From: Algoriphagus sp.
GTDB taxonomy: Bacteria > Bacteroidota > Bacteroidia > Cytophagales > Cyclobacteriaceae
Direction: 5' to 3'
Length of the DNA: 64,000 bases
Assembly (NCBI RefSeq): GCF_013373065.1
Contig: NZ_JABXIN010000003.1
Span: 186,001-250,000, forward strand
A model generated the notes under the pieces. It was not told the origin of the DNA and did not search any database. It saw nothing but the letters and a program-made list of their open reading frames with translations. Made by a program: the position numbers and the translations under genes. Every line of letters starts with the position of its first letter. Positions within the stretch are counted from its first letter, which is position 1. Below are positions 1 to 9,371 of the stretch, one piece after another.

Positions 1-1
1 A

Positions 2-607
2 GAAGTTCTAGAGGAGTTTGAAGTGGATTATCGTCTCCATGTCGATGGAGCCTACGGTGGCTTTGTTTTTCCTTTTTCAGAAGAAGAAAACTCTATCAAT
101 TTTACCAATCCGAAAATTTCTTCGATTACGATCGATGCGCATAAAATGCTCCAAGCTCCTTATGGAACGGGGATTTTCGTTTGTAGAAAAGGCTTGATCG
201 AAAATGTGCTGACTACCGAGGCCCAATATGTAGAGGGGATGGATTTGACGCTTTGCGGAAGTCGATCCGGAGCGAATGCGGTCGCGGTTTGGACAATCCT
301 GACCACATACGGTCCACATAAGTGGTTTGAAAAAATCTCTGTTTTGAAAATGCGTACCAACTGGCTCTGCAAGCAGTTGGATCTATTGGAAGTTCCCTAT
401 TTCAGAGAACCTGAAATGAATATTGTGACTATCCGTTCCTTCGCTGTTCCTGAAGAAATTGCACATAAATACAACCTTGTTCCACAATCGCATGATGCTG
501 GGAATAAATGGTACAAAATTGTCTTAATGGATCATGTAGAAATTGAACATTTAAAAGACTTTATTCATGATTTGACTGAGTTCAAAAAAATTCAAGTCAA
601 GTCCTAA
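2..607 (+). CDS. PLP-dependent (group II type) decarboxylase, 5'-truncated by window edge
   Basis: The reading frame is open from base 2, so only the C-terminal ~200 residues are present. The motif HVDGAYGG carries the Asp that pairs with the pyridine nitrogen of pyridoxal phosphate. It is followed by SITIDAHKML, whose Lys is the expected Schiff-base residue, and by APYGTG. This order is that of group II amino-acid decarboxylases and related lyases (glutamate, aromatic amino acid and aspartate decarboxylases). The substrate cannot be told from this half. A hairpin terminator follows directly. Family assignment is solid; the exact reaction is open. Confidence 0.8.
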   Translation, partial: EVLEEFEVDYRLHVDGAYGGFVFPFSEEENSINFTNPKISSITIDAHKMLQAPYGTGIFVCRKGLIENVLTTEAQYVEGMDLTLCGSRSGANAVAVWTILTTYGPHKWFEKISVLKMRTNWLCKQLDLLEVPYFREPEMNIVTIRSFAVPEEIAHKYNLVPQSHDAGNKWYKIVLMDHVEIEHLKDFIHDLTEFKKIQVKS

Positions 608-619
608 TTCGAAAAACAT

Positions 620-648
620 AATCCCGCTCAATTTGGCGGGATTTATTT
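620..648 (+). terminator. Rho-independent terminator after the decarboxylase
   Basis: The 8-bp stem AATCCCGC (620-627) pairs with GCGGGATT (636-643) across an 8-nt loop and is followed by a T-rich stretch. It lies 12 bp past the decarboxylase stop codon. Confidence 0.8.
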
Positions 649-685
649 TTGGAATCGATTGAATTTTTAGATAAGTCAAAATTAT

Positions 686-695
686 CAATCGGTTG
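686..695. promoter_or_regulatory. Candidate LacI-family operator core
   Basis: The sequence CAATCGGTTG is a near-palindrome with the central CG and the AAnCGnTT layout shared by many LacI-family operators. It lies 130-140 bp ahead of the SLC45/SUT-like transporter, whose operon converges on a LacI-type regulator gene. The link to that regulator is inferred from position and consensus. A single 10-bp match can occur by chance. Confidence 0.4.
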
Positions 696-824
696 CATTA
701 ATTTTTTCATTGAAATCCTTTGGGAGATTGTTTTTCTCCAATCAAAATTTGGTAAGTTCAATGGGCTTAACTAATTGCCTGCATCATTTTACCCTTTTTT
801 TAACCCAATTTAACTTAGGTTTTC

Positions 825-2324
825 ATGAAAAAACCGCAGCTTTCCTTTTCCCAAATTATCAATATGAATGTTGGCTTTTTTGGCATTCAATATAGTTTTG
901 GGTTGCAGCAAAGTGCTGTAAATCCCATTTATGATATGTTGGGGGCAGCACCTGACGAGATTCCAATTTTGAATTTGGCTGGCCCGATGACCGGCTTATT
1001 AATTCAGCCCATAATTGGTGCCTTGAGCGATAATACCTGGAGCCCGAAATATGGTAGAAGAAAGCCCTTCTTTTTCATTGGAGCCTTATTCTGTAGTATT
1101 ACTCTCTTTTTCTACCCTTTCAGTAGTTCGCTTTGGATGGCTGCAGGTTTGCTTTGGGTATTGGATGCGGCAAATAACACCGCCATGGAGCCTTATCGTG
1201 CTTTGATTGCCGATAAATTACCCGATGAACAATATAGCACAGGCTTTTTGACTCAAAGCTTCTTTACGGGTCTTGGTATCACCTTGGCAAATGTTTCCCT
1301 GTTTATTTTCCAAAAGTATATCACAGGAACCTGGGGCTCCTTGCCCTATTGGGTTTATGCATCCTTTTTCCTAGGGACGGCCTGTTCGATTGGGTCGGTC
1401 ATGTGGAGTATCTCCAAAACGCCTGAAATTCCCCCTAGCCCTGAAGAATTAGCAGCCTTGAAAAAACGAAATGAAGGTATGCCCCATCCAGCCATTCAAT
1501 TCTTTCTATCCATTCTGACTACTTTGGTCGCTTATCTCGTGTTTTTTGCGCTTTTAATTCCAGCCCTATTCTCGAAAGGTTTAATCAAGCGAGTTTTAGA
1601 AAAAACCAAAACCAACCCCAAAACTCGGGTTCTATTTGCTCAAAATGTTGAGATTATTGAATCCATCATGGTGATGCCTGGTGTGATGTGGAAGCTTGCA
1701 TTGATTTATCTTTTTCAGTGGTATGCACTATTCTGCTATTGGCAAAATGCGGCTAAAAGTATCGCGCAATCGGTATGGAATACTACTCCTACAGGAGATC
1801 CAAAGCTTTATGAAGAAGCGGTTGGATGGACTGGATTGGTGAATGGATGGTACAATGTGGTGACCTTTCTTTCTGCATTCTTTTTGGCTAGTATGGCGAG
1901 GAAGTTTGGCCCCAAAAAAGTCCATTTCATTTGTCTGATTATGGCAGGAGTGGGCTTGATGATTTTTCCCCAACTGACTAATAAATATGCTTTATTCATT
2001 CCTATGGCAGGGTTTGGGATTGCCTGGGCCAGTATGATGGGCGTTCCCTATCTCTTGGTGGTCAATGAAATCCCGAAAGAGCGCTATGGAGTCTACATGG
2101 GAATTATCAATATGATGATCGTAATTCCTATGATTCTTCAGACACTTACCTTTGGATTCGTTTCCAAAAATTTCCTTGGAAATGACCCTGGTTTAGCGAT
2201 TGTATTTGGGGGTGTGCTACTGATCATAGCAGCTTTGGCCACCTTGAATATCAAGGAAAATAAAAGTGTAACGATTGATCAGCCAATAGCTGGTGGAGGC
2301 CATTTAGAATGGGAGAACAAGTAA
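825..2324 (+). CDS. MFS sugar transporter, SLC45/SUT (GPH) type
   Basis: A 499-residue polytopic membrane protein with about twelve hydrophobic segments. Residues ~65-82 hold the cytoplasmic loop signature QPIIGALSDN followed by SPKYGRRKPF. This resembles the SD...S..GRRRPF loop of plant sucrose carriers and animal SLC45 proteins, so proton-coupled disaccharide uptake is likely. The stop codon overlaps the ATG of the downstream amylosucrase-like gene by one base (TAATG), so the two are probably translationally coupled. The pairing points to sucrose or another glucosyl-fructoside as substrate, but maltose-type sugars are possible. A LacI-type operator core lies upstream. Confidence 0.85.
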   Translation: MKKPQLSFSQIINMNVGFFGIQYSFGLQQSAVNPIYDMLGAAPDEIPILNLAGPMTGLLIQPIIGALSDNTWSPKYGRRKPFFFIGALFCSITLFFYPFSSSLWMAAGLLWVLDAANNTAMEPYRALIADKLPDEQYSTGFLTQSFFTGLGITLANVSLFIFQKYITGTWGSLPYWVYASFFLGTACSIGSVMWSISKTPEIPPSPEELAALKKRNEGMPHPAIQFFLSILTTLVAYLVFFALLIPALFSKGLIKRVLEKTKTNPKTRVLFAQNVEIIESIMVMPGVMWKLALIYLFQWYALFCYWQNAAKSIAQSVWNTTPTGDPKLYEEAVGWTGLVNGWYNVVTFLSAFFLASMARKFGPKKVHFICLIMAGVGLMIFPQLTNKYALFIPMAGFGIAWASMMGVPYLLVVNEIPKERYGVYMGIINMMIVIPMILQTLTFGFVSKNFLGNDPGLAIVFGGVLLIIAALATLNIKENKSVTIDQPIAGGGHLEWENK

Positions 2325-4267
2325 TGGAAAAGGGATACATGCCTTGGGAAGCATTGCTTCAGGAATTTGGAATTCGTTCGGTTGGAACTCACAAAGTCTT
2401 TTTTCAGCGGTTTCAGGAAGGAATTGAAAATCTTGAATTCTTATATCGGTCGATCTATGGAGATTTATCAGAATTTGAAGATGTCTTTGAGGAACTTCTC
2501 AAATCCATCATTGTAGCCTATTTGGAAAGGGAACAAGATCTCAAGAAAAGAGATAAGGCCAAAGAGAAACAAGGAAATTGGTTCCTCAGCAATCATTTGG
2601 TAGGCATGAGTTTGTACGTGGATCGATTTGCCGGGAATCTATCAGGTGTCCGTAAAAAGCTGGATTATTTTGAAGAATTGGGTGTAAACTTTTTACACCT
2701 CATGCCGCTTTTTGAAAGTCCTGAAGGGGAAAGTGATGGGGGATATGCCGTTTCCAATTTCCGTAAAGTTGATCCCAGGTTTGGGGATTTAAAGGATCTG
2801 ATAGAACTGCGAAAAAACATACATGCTCAAGGCATGAATCTCATGCTTGATATTGTTCTTAATCATACTTCGCATAGACATTCTTGGGCAGAAAAAGCCA
2901 AATCTGGGAATAAGCATTACCAGGATTATTTTTACATGTATGATAATCGCTGGATTCCCAACCAATATGAAGCGGCCATGCCGGAAATATTTCCGGAAAG
3001 TTCCCCAGGAAATTTCACATGGTGTGAAGAATGTCAAAAATGGGTGATGACCGTTTTTCACCATTATCAATGGGACTTAAATTATCGTAATCCCCATGTG
3101 CTTCGGGAAATGCTCGACAATGTCTTTTTTTATGCAAATCTTGGTGTAGATCTTCTTCGGATTGATGCACCTGCTTTTATTTGGAAAGAAACGGGTACCA
3201 GTTCTCAAAATCTTCCCCAAGCACATCAGCTTTTGCAATTGATAAAACAGGCAGTGCATATAGCTACACCTGGGATGGTACTTTTGGGAGAAGCAATTGT
3301 GGCCCCAGATGCCATTATGGAGTATTTTGGGAAGGGAGACCGGGCAGGAAAAGAATGTGATTTTGCCTATAATGCTACCCAAATGGCTTTGCAATGGGAT
3401 ATGCTGGCCACCGGAGATACGCGGGTCATGCTACAGGCGCAGCCTATTATTGGACAAAAACCTTTCGGTACTAGTTGGATTTCTTATATCCGTTGTCATG
3501 ATGATATCGGTTTGGGATACGACGATTACATGATTGCACAAGCAGGTAAGGATCCCTACCAGCATCGCAGTTATTTGAAGGATTATTTTTCCGGAAAATT
3601 CCCAGGGAGTCCAGCGATTGGAGCGCTTTTTTCGAGTAATCCTAAAACAGGTGATGCCCGAATCTCAGGTTCATTAGCTTCTTTGTGTGGCTTGGAACAA
3701 GCCCTGTTAACGCAAGGCTCAGATAAGATTCAAGAATCCATTCAAAAAATACTTCTAATGGAGTCCTTTTCAATGTTTTTGGGAGGTTTGCCCATGTTGT
3801 ATTATGGGGACGAGTTAGGGTATTTGAATGATTATTCTTTCCTGAAAGATCCTTCAAAGAGTTATGATAACCGCTGGATGCACCGACCTAAAATAGACTG
3901 GGATAAAGCCGCTCAACGGGATCAAGAAGGAACAGTTGAGAATCGTGTCTTTTCGGGGATTCAAAAATTGATCAAAATCCGAAAAAGCTTACCTGCTATT
4001 GCTGATCTTAATAATATCAGCTGGATTCAACCCCATAATATTCATGTGGCGGGCTTTCTTCGACAGACGGAGAACCAAAAAGTATTTGTCATCGGGAATT
4101 ATTCCAATCAAGCTTCTTATTTGACCTGGTATGCCTTTAAGGAGTTTGGTTTTACGCCAGCGTCTCTTTTTGATCATTGGACAGGTGATTCAATCCCTGT
4201 AGGTCCTGACCATGATTATCTTATTCTAGAACCTTATGGTTTTCGGATTCTTGAAGTCAAAGATTAA
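2324..4267 (+). CDS. Amylosucrase-like glycoside hydrolase family 13 enzyme
   Basis: A 647-residue GH13 protein without a signal peptide, so cytoplasmic. Amylosucrase hallmarks are present: an N-terminal helical domain, SDGGYAVS (sucrose pocket), DIVLNHTS (~176), the nucleophile Asp281 in LLRIDAPAF, the acid/base Glu323 in LLGEAIVAP and the transition-state Asp393 in CHDDIGL. This spacing nearly matches the Neisseria amylosucrase triad D286/E328/D393. Family enzymes split sucrose and either extend an alpha-1,4-glucan or hydrolyse it. The start at 2324 is chosen because its ATG overlaps the transporter stop codon; an ATG at 2309 is an alternative. It is convergent with a LacI-family gene 5 bp away. 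A sucrose phosphorylase-like activity cannot be excluded. Confidence 0.83.
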   Translation: MEKGYMPWEALLQEFGIRSVGTHKVFFQRFQEGIENLEFLYRSIYGDLSEFEDVFEELLKSIIVAYLEREQDLKKRDKAKEKQGNWFLSNHLVGMSLYVDRFAGNLSGVRKKLDYFEELGVNFLHLMPLFESPEGESDGGYAVSNFRKVDPRFGDLKDLIELRKNIHAQGMNLMLDIVLNHTSHRHSWAEKAKSGNKHYQDYFYMYDNRWIPNQYEAAMPEIFPESSPGNFTWCEECQKWVMTVFHHYQWDLNYRNPHVLREMLDNVFFYANLGVDLLRIDAPAFIWKETGTSSQNLPQAHQLLQLIKQAVHIATPGMVLLGEAIVAPDAIMEYFGKGDRAGKECDFAYNATQMALQWDMLATGDTRVMLQAQPIIGQKPFGTSWISYIRCHDDIGLGYDDYMIAQAGKDPYQHRSYLKDYFSGKFPGSPAIGALFSSNPKTGDARISGSLASLCGLEQALLTQGSDKIQESIQKILLMESFSMFLGGLPMLYYGDELGYLNDYSFLKDPSKSYDNRWMHRPKIDWDKAAQRDQEGTVENRVFSGIQKLIKIRKSLPAIADLNNISWIQPHNIHVAGFLRQTENQKVFVIGNYSNQASYLTWYAFKEFGFTPASLFDHWTGDSIPVGPDHDYLILEPYGFRILEVKD

Positions 4268-4272
4268 GTTGA

Positions 4273-5304
4273 TCATCCTTTTTTTAACGTGGACTTGCGA
4301 ATGATCAAGTCGCTGGGTACTTCAATGACCTTATTAGAAGAGGCTTTGTCAGTTGATTGAAGTGATTCAATCAATAGGTCCATCGCTTTTTGGCCAATTA
4401 GAAAGCCGTGTTGTTCTACGGTGCTTAACGATGGCTGCATGACTTCCGAGATTTTCCAATTGCTAAATCCCATCACGCTAACCTCTTCTGGTACTCTTAT
4501 TTTTGCATCCCGTAAATAATTCATCACCCCCAATGCGACCAAGTCGGTAATACAAAAGATAGCATCCGGAGGATTTGAACTTTCCATTAATTGTTTCGCA
4601 TATGCATAGCCTTCGGCCTCGCTGATATCTTGACAATGAGGAATCCACTCAGGATTTTGTTCCAAATTATGATCCGATAATACTTTTAGGTATCCTCCCA
4701 ATCGATCCTTGGAATTTTGAACTTGCTCCAGTCCGTTTATGTGTGCGATTTTTTTACACCCTTGATCGATTAAATGCTTGACAGCCCGATAAGCACTTTG
4801 AAAATCGTCCGTAATCACTTTGGGAGTTGTCAATTGATCCGAATACTTATCAAACTGTACCACCGGCTTGCCCTCATCCAAAAACTCCTGAAGATGTGAT
4901 ACATCTGATGTTTCATTGGAGATAGAGATCAGTAATCCGTCGACATTACCAGCAAGCATTCCATGACAAGCATGAAGTTCCTGTTCTGCTTTTTCCTGTG
5001 TTTGACTTATCAAAAGACGGTAACCTTTTAGGTTTGCAGCCTGTAAGGCTCCACTGATGATGGATGAAAAGTAATAATGAACCACCTCCGGGACCACCAT
5101 CCCGATGGTCATGGTTTTATTTTTCCGAAAGTTAACTGCAATGGAATTCGGAACATAATTGTGCTTTTTGGCAAATTCCTGAACCATTTGAATCGTCTCC
5201 TCCGAAATCCCCGGATAGCTATTCAAAGCTCGGGAAGCTGTCGAAACGGAAATTCCCAATTCCCGAGCAATGTCTTTTAGTGTTATCCGTCTCTTTTCAG
5301 CCAT
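4273..5304 (-). CDS. LacI-family transcriptional regulator
   Basis: A 343-residue regulator. Residues ~6-50 form the LacI helix-turn-helix with hinge (TLKDIARELGISVSTASRAL, then GISEETIQ and HNYVPN). Residues 60-340 form a periplasmic-binding-protein-like effector domain, with characteristic DAIFCITDLVALG and VPEEVSVMGF segments. It faces the transporter/amylosucrase operon tail to tail. It most likely represses that operon and is relieved by a sugar; the operator core at 686-695 fits. The target and effector are inferred from context only. Confidence 0.88.
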   Translation of the reverse strand: MAEKRRITLKDIARELGISVSTASRALNSYPGISEETIQMVQEFAKKHNYVPNSIAVNFRKNKTMTIGMVVPEVVHYYFSSIISGALQAANLKGYRLLISQTQEKAEQELHACHGMLAGNVDGLLISISNETSDVSHLQEFLDEGKPVVQFDKYSDQLTTPKVITDDFQSAYRAVKHLIDQGCKKIAHINGLEQVQNSKDRLGGYLKVLSDHNLEQNPEWIPHCQDISEAEGYAYAKQLMESSNPPDAIFCITDLVALGVMNYLRDAKIRVPEEVSVMGFSNWKISEVMQPSLSTVEQHGFLIGQKAMDLLIESLQSTDKASSNKVIEVPSDLIIRKSTLKKG

Positions 5305-5347
5305 GAGATGTGGGGCTTTGTTGAAAAATATTGAGTAGTTTTTAAAA

Positions 5348-6907
5348 TCACTTTTCAGAGATTACCCGACCTTCTTGATCCAAAATAAGATCTTTGCTTT
5401 CATTTTCTTTTTGAAGAATAACTCGAATACGGGCCTGCCCTTTTTCTTCAAAGAATCGTACTCCTTTCACTTGAAACCCTGGATATCTTTTCAATAATTG
5501 ATCCTCCACAATTTGTGGAAGTTGGTCTTCATAAGGAATTGTATTCGTAAATCTAAATTCCTGTGGTAATTCCTCTTTGAAATCCTTAAAGATATTGATC
5601 CCATCTTCCTCTTTTGTAAGCTCGAATTTGTCGTATAATTCGCCAATGGCCGTGTAGGATTCAAATTGAAGGGTATTTTCTTCAATGGTAATTACCTGGA
5701 ATAGTTGAGTGTTTTCTGCAGCACGATCCCGAACAGCACCCCATTCTTCCCATCCATCAGGTTTGATTCCATACATTTTGCCTCCGCTGACAGACACTAC
5801 ATAGACGGTCCCTGTTTTGTCACGCATGTTCATGCCATCCATCATATTTTCTCCAGGAGAAACTCGACCTCGTCCATAACTGTGATCATGTCCTTGTAAA
5901 GCCAAATCGACCTGATATTTGTCGAAAATGGGTTTCCATAGATTTCGTAAGGCTTCATTGTCTCGTCCAGCTGAAGCCGAAAAGAGGGGGTGATGGTAGC
6001 TCACAATTACCCACTTTTTAGTATTTGATTTTAAGATTTCTTCCAGCCACTCTGCTTGAATTTGATGGTCTCGGTTACTATCCAAAAAAATAAATTTAGC
6101 ATCCGGATAGTCGATAAAATAAGCTGTTTCTTCTAATCCTTTTGGGCCGTTAAGAGGGTAGGTGAATTGAGGTTTCCATTGAATGGAAAGGCTTCTTACT
6201 CTATTTTCTCGATCGGTTTCATTTAGATAGTTGTACTCATGATTACCCGGGACTGCCAAGGTGGGAAGCATGCTGTGAATAAATCCCCCAGCTGTAAACC
6301 ATTCATGCCATTCTTGTTCCCGATGGGCATAATTGATCAAATCACCAGCATGAATGATAAAATCTGCATCGGGTGCTTTTCGAAATCCTTCTCGGATTAA
6401 TCGAGCCCACAGTTCCAAAATGTAGTTTTGGGCATCACCTACATAAAGAAAAGAAAACTTTTGACCGGCCTGGTCACTCGGTGTTTTGAACTGAAACCAT
6501 TCTGACCAGCGAGTTCCATCACCGACACGATAAGCATAGACTGTCCCAGGCGTCAAGTTCGAAAAAGTTGCACTATGGTAGTTGGCATCTACTTCAGCGG
6601 TAGGAATTTCAGATGCTTGAAGTACTTCAGTTTTTGCTTTTTGAGTAATAGCATTTCTCCAAAATTTAGGTGCTCCGCTTGCAACAGCTAGTTCTGCAAA
6701 AGCTGGGTTTATTTCTGTATTTGTTCGCCAATTCACACTAACTTCTGAAGTCGCATTCTCACCAAAAGTCAATACGATGCGGTCAGGATATTCGGAGGGT
6801 TTACTCCAATCAAATCCAAATTCGGGTTCTTTGTATACTCGAATTTCCTGTGCGTGAAGTGTCAATGATCCAAGGAAGATTAGGAGGAAGAAGAAAAAGT
6901 TTTTCAT
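5348..6907 (-). CDS. Secreted purple acid phosphatase-like metallophosphoesterase
   Basis: The start at 6907 gives the signal peptide MKNFFFFLLIFLGSLTLHAQ; the upstream in-frame ATG at 6946 would put 13 polar residues ahead of it. An N-terminal fibronectin-III-like domain (PDRIVLTFG...VNWRT) precedes the catalytic domain. The metal-binding series of purple acid phosphatases is present: VGDAQNY, HAGDLINY, VPGNHEYN, SYHHP and GHDHSYGRG. The protein should hydrolyse phosphomonoesters outside the cytoplasm. A C-terminal extension of ~90 residues (FKEELPQEFRF onward) is not part of the core fold. It sits 78 bp after the secernin-like gene and may be the last gene of that operon. Confidence 0.85.
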   Translation of the reverse strand: MKNFFFFLLIFLGSLTLHAQEIRVYKEPEFGFDWSKPSEYPDRIVLTFGENATSEVSVNWRTNTEINPAFAELAVASGAPKFWRNAITQKAKTEVLQASEIPTAEVDANYHSATFSNLTPGTVYAYRVGDGTRWSEWFQFKTPSDQAGQKFSFLYVGDAQNYILELWARLIREGFRKAPDADFIIHAGDLINYAHREQEWHEWFTAGGFIHSMLPTLAVPGNHEYNYLNETDRENRVRSLSIQWKPQFTYPLNGPKGLEETAYFIDYPDAKFIFLDSNRDHQIQAEWLEEILKSNTKKWVIVSYHHPLFSASAGRDNEALRNLWKPIFDKYQVDLALQGHDHSYGRGRVSPGENMMDGMNMRDKTGTVYVVSVSGGKMYGIKPDGWEEWGAVRDRAAENTQLFQVITIEENTLQFESYTAIGELYDKFELTKEEDGINIFKDFKEELPQEFRFTNTIPYEDQLPQIVEDQLLKRYPGFQVKGVRFFEEKGQARIRVILQKENESKDLILDQEGRVISEK

Positions 6908-6985
6908 GGATTGGCTTTTTTTCAAGTTAATGATTTTTGAATTCATTGATGTCCTATCTCTTGCTGAATAGCTATCGAAAAACGG

Positions 6986-8230
6986 TTACCCTTTTTGAAA
7001 GCTTTTAATTTTCTCTTGGATCCAGTTCTTATAAAATTCATAGCAAGCCCGGCTAAATTCCTGAAGTTCGGAAGGGCTTGGATTTTTGGAACACAGCAAA
7101 GCGTCTTTTTTGATCCAATCAAGCTGAATCTCATCCAATTTCTGACGAATACCGGGAAAACGTTCAATTCTTTTTTCATCAATTAATTCATGGAGCCATT
7201 TGGCCTGCCACCAAAGGGAGTCATCCTTTTTAGAACTGGGATAGGTTAAGAATTCGCTTTTGGTGCCAAAATAATAGGGAACATAGAGACTTAGGCAGGG
7301 ATGAGGAGTACCGGTAAGCCAAACTGTATTGATATCATTTGGACGGATTTCAGTCACCATACTCCCGGTAGTGTCGGAAGGATTGGTGAGTCCAGTCGCA
7401 TGCATGCAGATGGAGGAAGCGCTACAGTTTTTTGGATGAAAGTCTTTATCCGGGATATTATGAAGCCGAAGGGTTTTTATAAATGACCAGGTATCAAGGT
7501 CTCCTGATTGGTTTTTAAGCTGATTTTCAGTGGTTGCTTTTCGAATTTGAGCTTTTGAAAAGTAGGTGTAGAGAAAATCAGAAAACCGGGATTTAAAGCC
7601 TTTATTGGATCGGAAAATGGAAGAAAAATAAGTGGATTCCTCCTCTAAGTAAATTTCATCGTAATCGTCTTCGAGACTAAGGCAATTAGAAATACTAGCT
7701 GATGATTTCACTTTTTTCCAGGCCCAGGATTTTCCTGCGGTTTCGAGTATATAGGCCTCTTCAGGGTCAGCTAATAAAAAGCTGTTGTGATAAAAAAAGT
7801 TTTTGTTTTGATATCCACCACAGGCATCCTGTCCATAGGTTGCAAGGAGATCAAGGATCAGGTTTATAGCCTCTTTCGCCTTTTTGCAGCGTTCTAATGC
7901 CAGTCTCAAAAGATCCATCCCCGTTAATCCGGGTTTGCTTTTATTGAACTTAACTTGTGTAAAAACCGCCTCATTTCCAATGGTCAAACCCCATTCATTA
8001 ACACCTATTTCTGCACCCCACATTTGGAATGGCTTTGAAAGAAAAACTTCCCAGGTTTGAGGGACTTGAGGGATAGAAATAAAAGTACAAGCAAGCGTTT
8101 TTTCGGAGTGAGTTATTCTGGGGAAATGGCGAATTTCCTGGGCTTCTAAAGGTTCCCGATCTGAATTTTTTCCAAAGATTAAATTGCCGGATTGGGTTTG
8201 CTTTCCTAGAGCTACCAGGGTGTCACACAT
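6986..8230 (-). CDS. Peptidase family C69 / secernin-like Ntn hydrolase
   Basis: A 414-residue protein opening MCDTLVAL. Cys2 is exposed by Met removal and serves as the N-terminal nucleophile of C69 enzymes. The conserved GNLIFGKNSDRE, WGAEIGVNEWGL and GNEAVFT segments match secernins, which also share this length. Family members cleave dipeptides or other amide bonds. No signal peptide is seen, so it is cytoplasmic. It starts 4 bp after the membrane-anchored nitrilase, so the two are co-transcribed. The substrate is unknown; the neighbours (amine oxidase, nitrilase) suggest amide or amine breakdown. Confidence 0.82.
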   Translation of the reverse strand: MCDTLVALGKQTQSGNLIFGKNSDREPLEAQEIRHFPRITHSEKTLACTFISIPQVPQTWEVFLSKPFQMWGAEIGVNEWGLTIGNEAVFTQVKFNKSKPGLTGMDLLRLALERCKKAKEAINLILDLLATYGQDACGGYQNKNFFYHNSFLLADPEEAYILETAGKSWAWKKVKSSASISNCLSLEDDYDEIYLEEESTYFSSIFRSNKGFKSRFSDFLYTYFSKAQIRKATTENQLKNQSGDLDTWSFIKTLRLHNIPDKDFHPKNCSASSICMHATGLTNPSDTTGSMVTEIRPNDINTVWLTGTPHPCLSLYVPYYFGTKSEFLTYPSSKKDDSLWWQAKWLHELIDEKRIERFPGIRQKLDEIQLDWIKKDALLCSKNPSPSELQEFSRACYEFYKNWIQEKIKSFQKG

Positions 8231-8234
8231 AATC

Positions 8235-9371
8235 TTAAAAATTTATGGACCAGATCCCGGCCCGTTCTGCTGGCTTCAAAGCTATCGGATGTCCATTTAA
8301 AACAGCCATGGGTTGTCCATCTGCCCCCAAATCCCAGAGATTTCCTCTAAGGAATACATTTAAACCGATTCGGGCATTTGTTTGGGTAATTCTTCCGGGT
8401 AACGCATATTTATTCCAAGCTTCCCATTCACTGATCGATTCTATGTCATTGAGGTCAGTGTCTACTGGAGCTGGGGCTCCATTGTATCCTTGCCAAAGGT
8501 TTTTCATGCCATTTTCACCCGTAAGATAAGAGGGGACCAAAATGATTTCAGATTGGGATTGATCGGCTGTTTGATAAGGTTCGGGATACCAGCTATCAGC
8601 ACAAATGAATAGACTGGTTTTTCCCATGGGCAGATCAAAAGCTGGAATTTTTTCCACGGATTCCGAACTGACAAAAGGAATTTCGGATTCGATAGGAAAA
8701 GCTTTTAAAATGGGATTACCAATTATTTTCCCATCTGGACCGAAGATAAAGGAGGCGTTATACAGTGGTCCTTGTTTGTTGATGAAAAGTTCTCCATCCA
8801 CTACATATGGATCTGGAAGTATAATGCTTCCCGCCGCGATATAGCAATTGAATTGGACTGCTAATTGGCTAAAGGTAAAATAATAGTCCTTCGCCATGCT
8901 ACGTGCTTTCATTCGGAAAAGTGTACCTGCTGCTCGATCGTCTTCATGGCTTTGTAAATAATTTATTCCGAAATCTATGATGTTGGAAAGAACGAGCGTA
9001 GTCATGGCTTCATCAATGGTTTCTTTTTCAGCCAGTACATGCTTTTCGCCCTCTAGAACCAACCAAGTTCCCAAGTACTCGGGAAATAAAACCAAGGTAT
9101 TCGAGTTGATGAGTTGGGATTTTTTTGCCGCATCCAAATAAAGCTCCATTTTCCTATAAAAAATCTCTAAATCGAGGTAATCTCGGGCCTCCATAAACGG
9201 TTGAATTCCTACTAAATTCCGATGAAGGGAATCGCTTGGATTGACCTCTTCGATCAGATCCAAGTAAATTTCCGATGGCTCCATTTGATAACTTCTGCCC
9301 GCAAAAGACCAAATGAGCCAGAGGAAAATGATCAATAAAATCGAAGAGACGGCAAACCTTCTCAAACTCAT
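8235..9371 (-). CDS. Membrane-anchored carbon-nitrogen hydrolase (nitrilase superfamily)
   Basis: The start at 9371 is chosen because its ATG overlaps the TGA of the oxidase gene (ATGA); the longer open frame runs inside that gene. The product is 378 residues. Residues ~6-26 form one transmembrane segment (SSILLIIFLWLIWSF), placing the catalytic domain outside the inner membrane. The nitrilase triad is visible: Glu98 (LFPEYLGTW), Lys223 (ILKAFPIE) and Cys257 (LFICADSWYPEP). Family members hydrolyse nitriles, amides or N-carbamoyl groups. It is the middle gene of a tight oxidase-nitrilase-secernin set. The substrate is unknown. Confidence 0.85.
   Translation of the reverse strand: MSLRRFAVSSILLIIFLWLIWSFAGRSYQMEPSEIYLDLIEEVNPSDSLHRNLVGIQPFMEARDYLDLEIFYRKMELYLDAAKKSQLINSNTLVLFPEYLGTWLVLEGEKHVLAEKETIDEAMTTLVLSNIIDFGINYLQSHEDDRAAGTLFRMKARSMAKDYYFTFSQLAVQFNCYIAAGSIILPDPYVVDGELFINKQGPLYNASFIFGPDGKIIGNPILKAFPIESEIPFVSSESVEKIPAFDLPMGKTSLFICADSWYPEPYQTADQSQSEIILVPSYLTGENGMKNLWQGYNGAPAPVDTDLNDIESISEWEAWNKYALPGRITQTNARIGLNVFLRGNLWDLGADGQPMAVLNGHPIALKPAERAGIWSINF

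Noticed and set aside
710-895. 61-codon frame ahead of the SLC45/SUT-like transporter
   Set aside because: It overlaps the transporter start, has no family-like features and is explained by AT-rich leader sequence.
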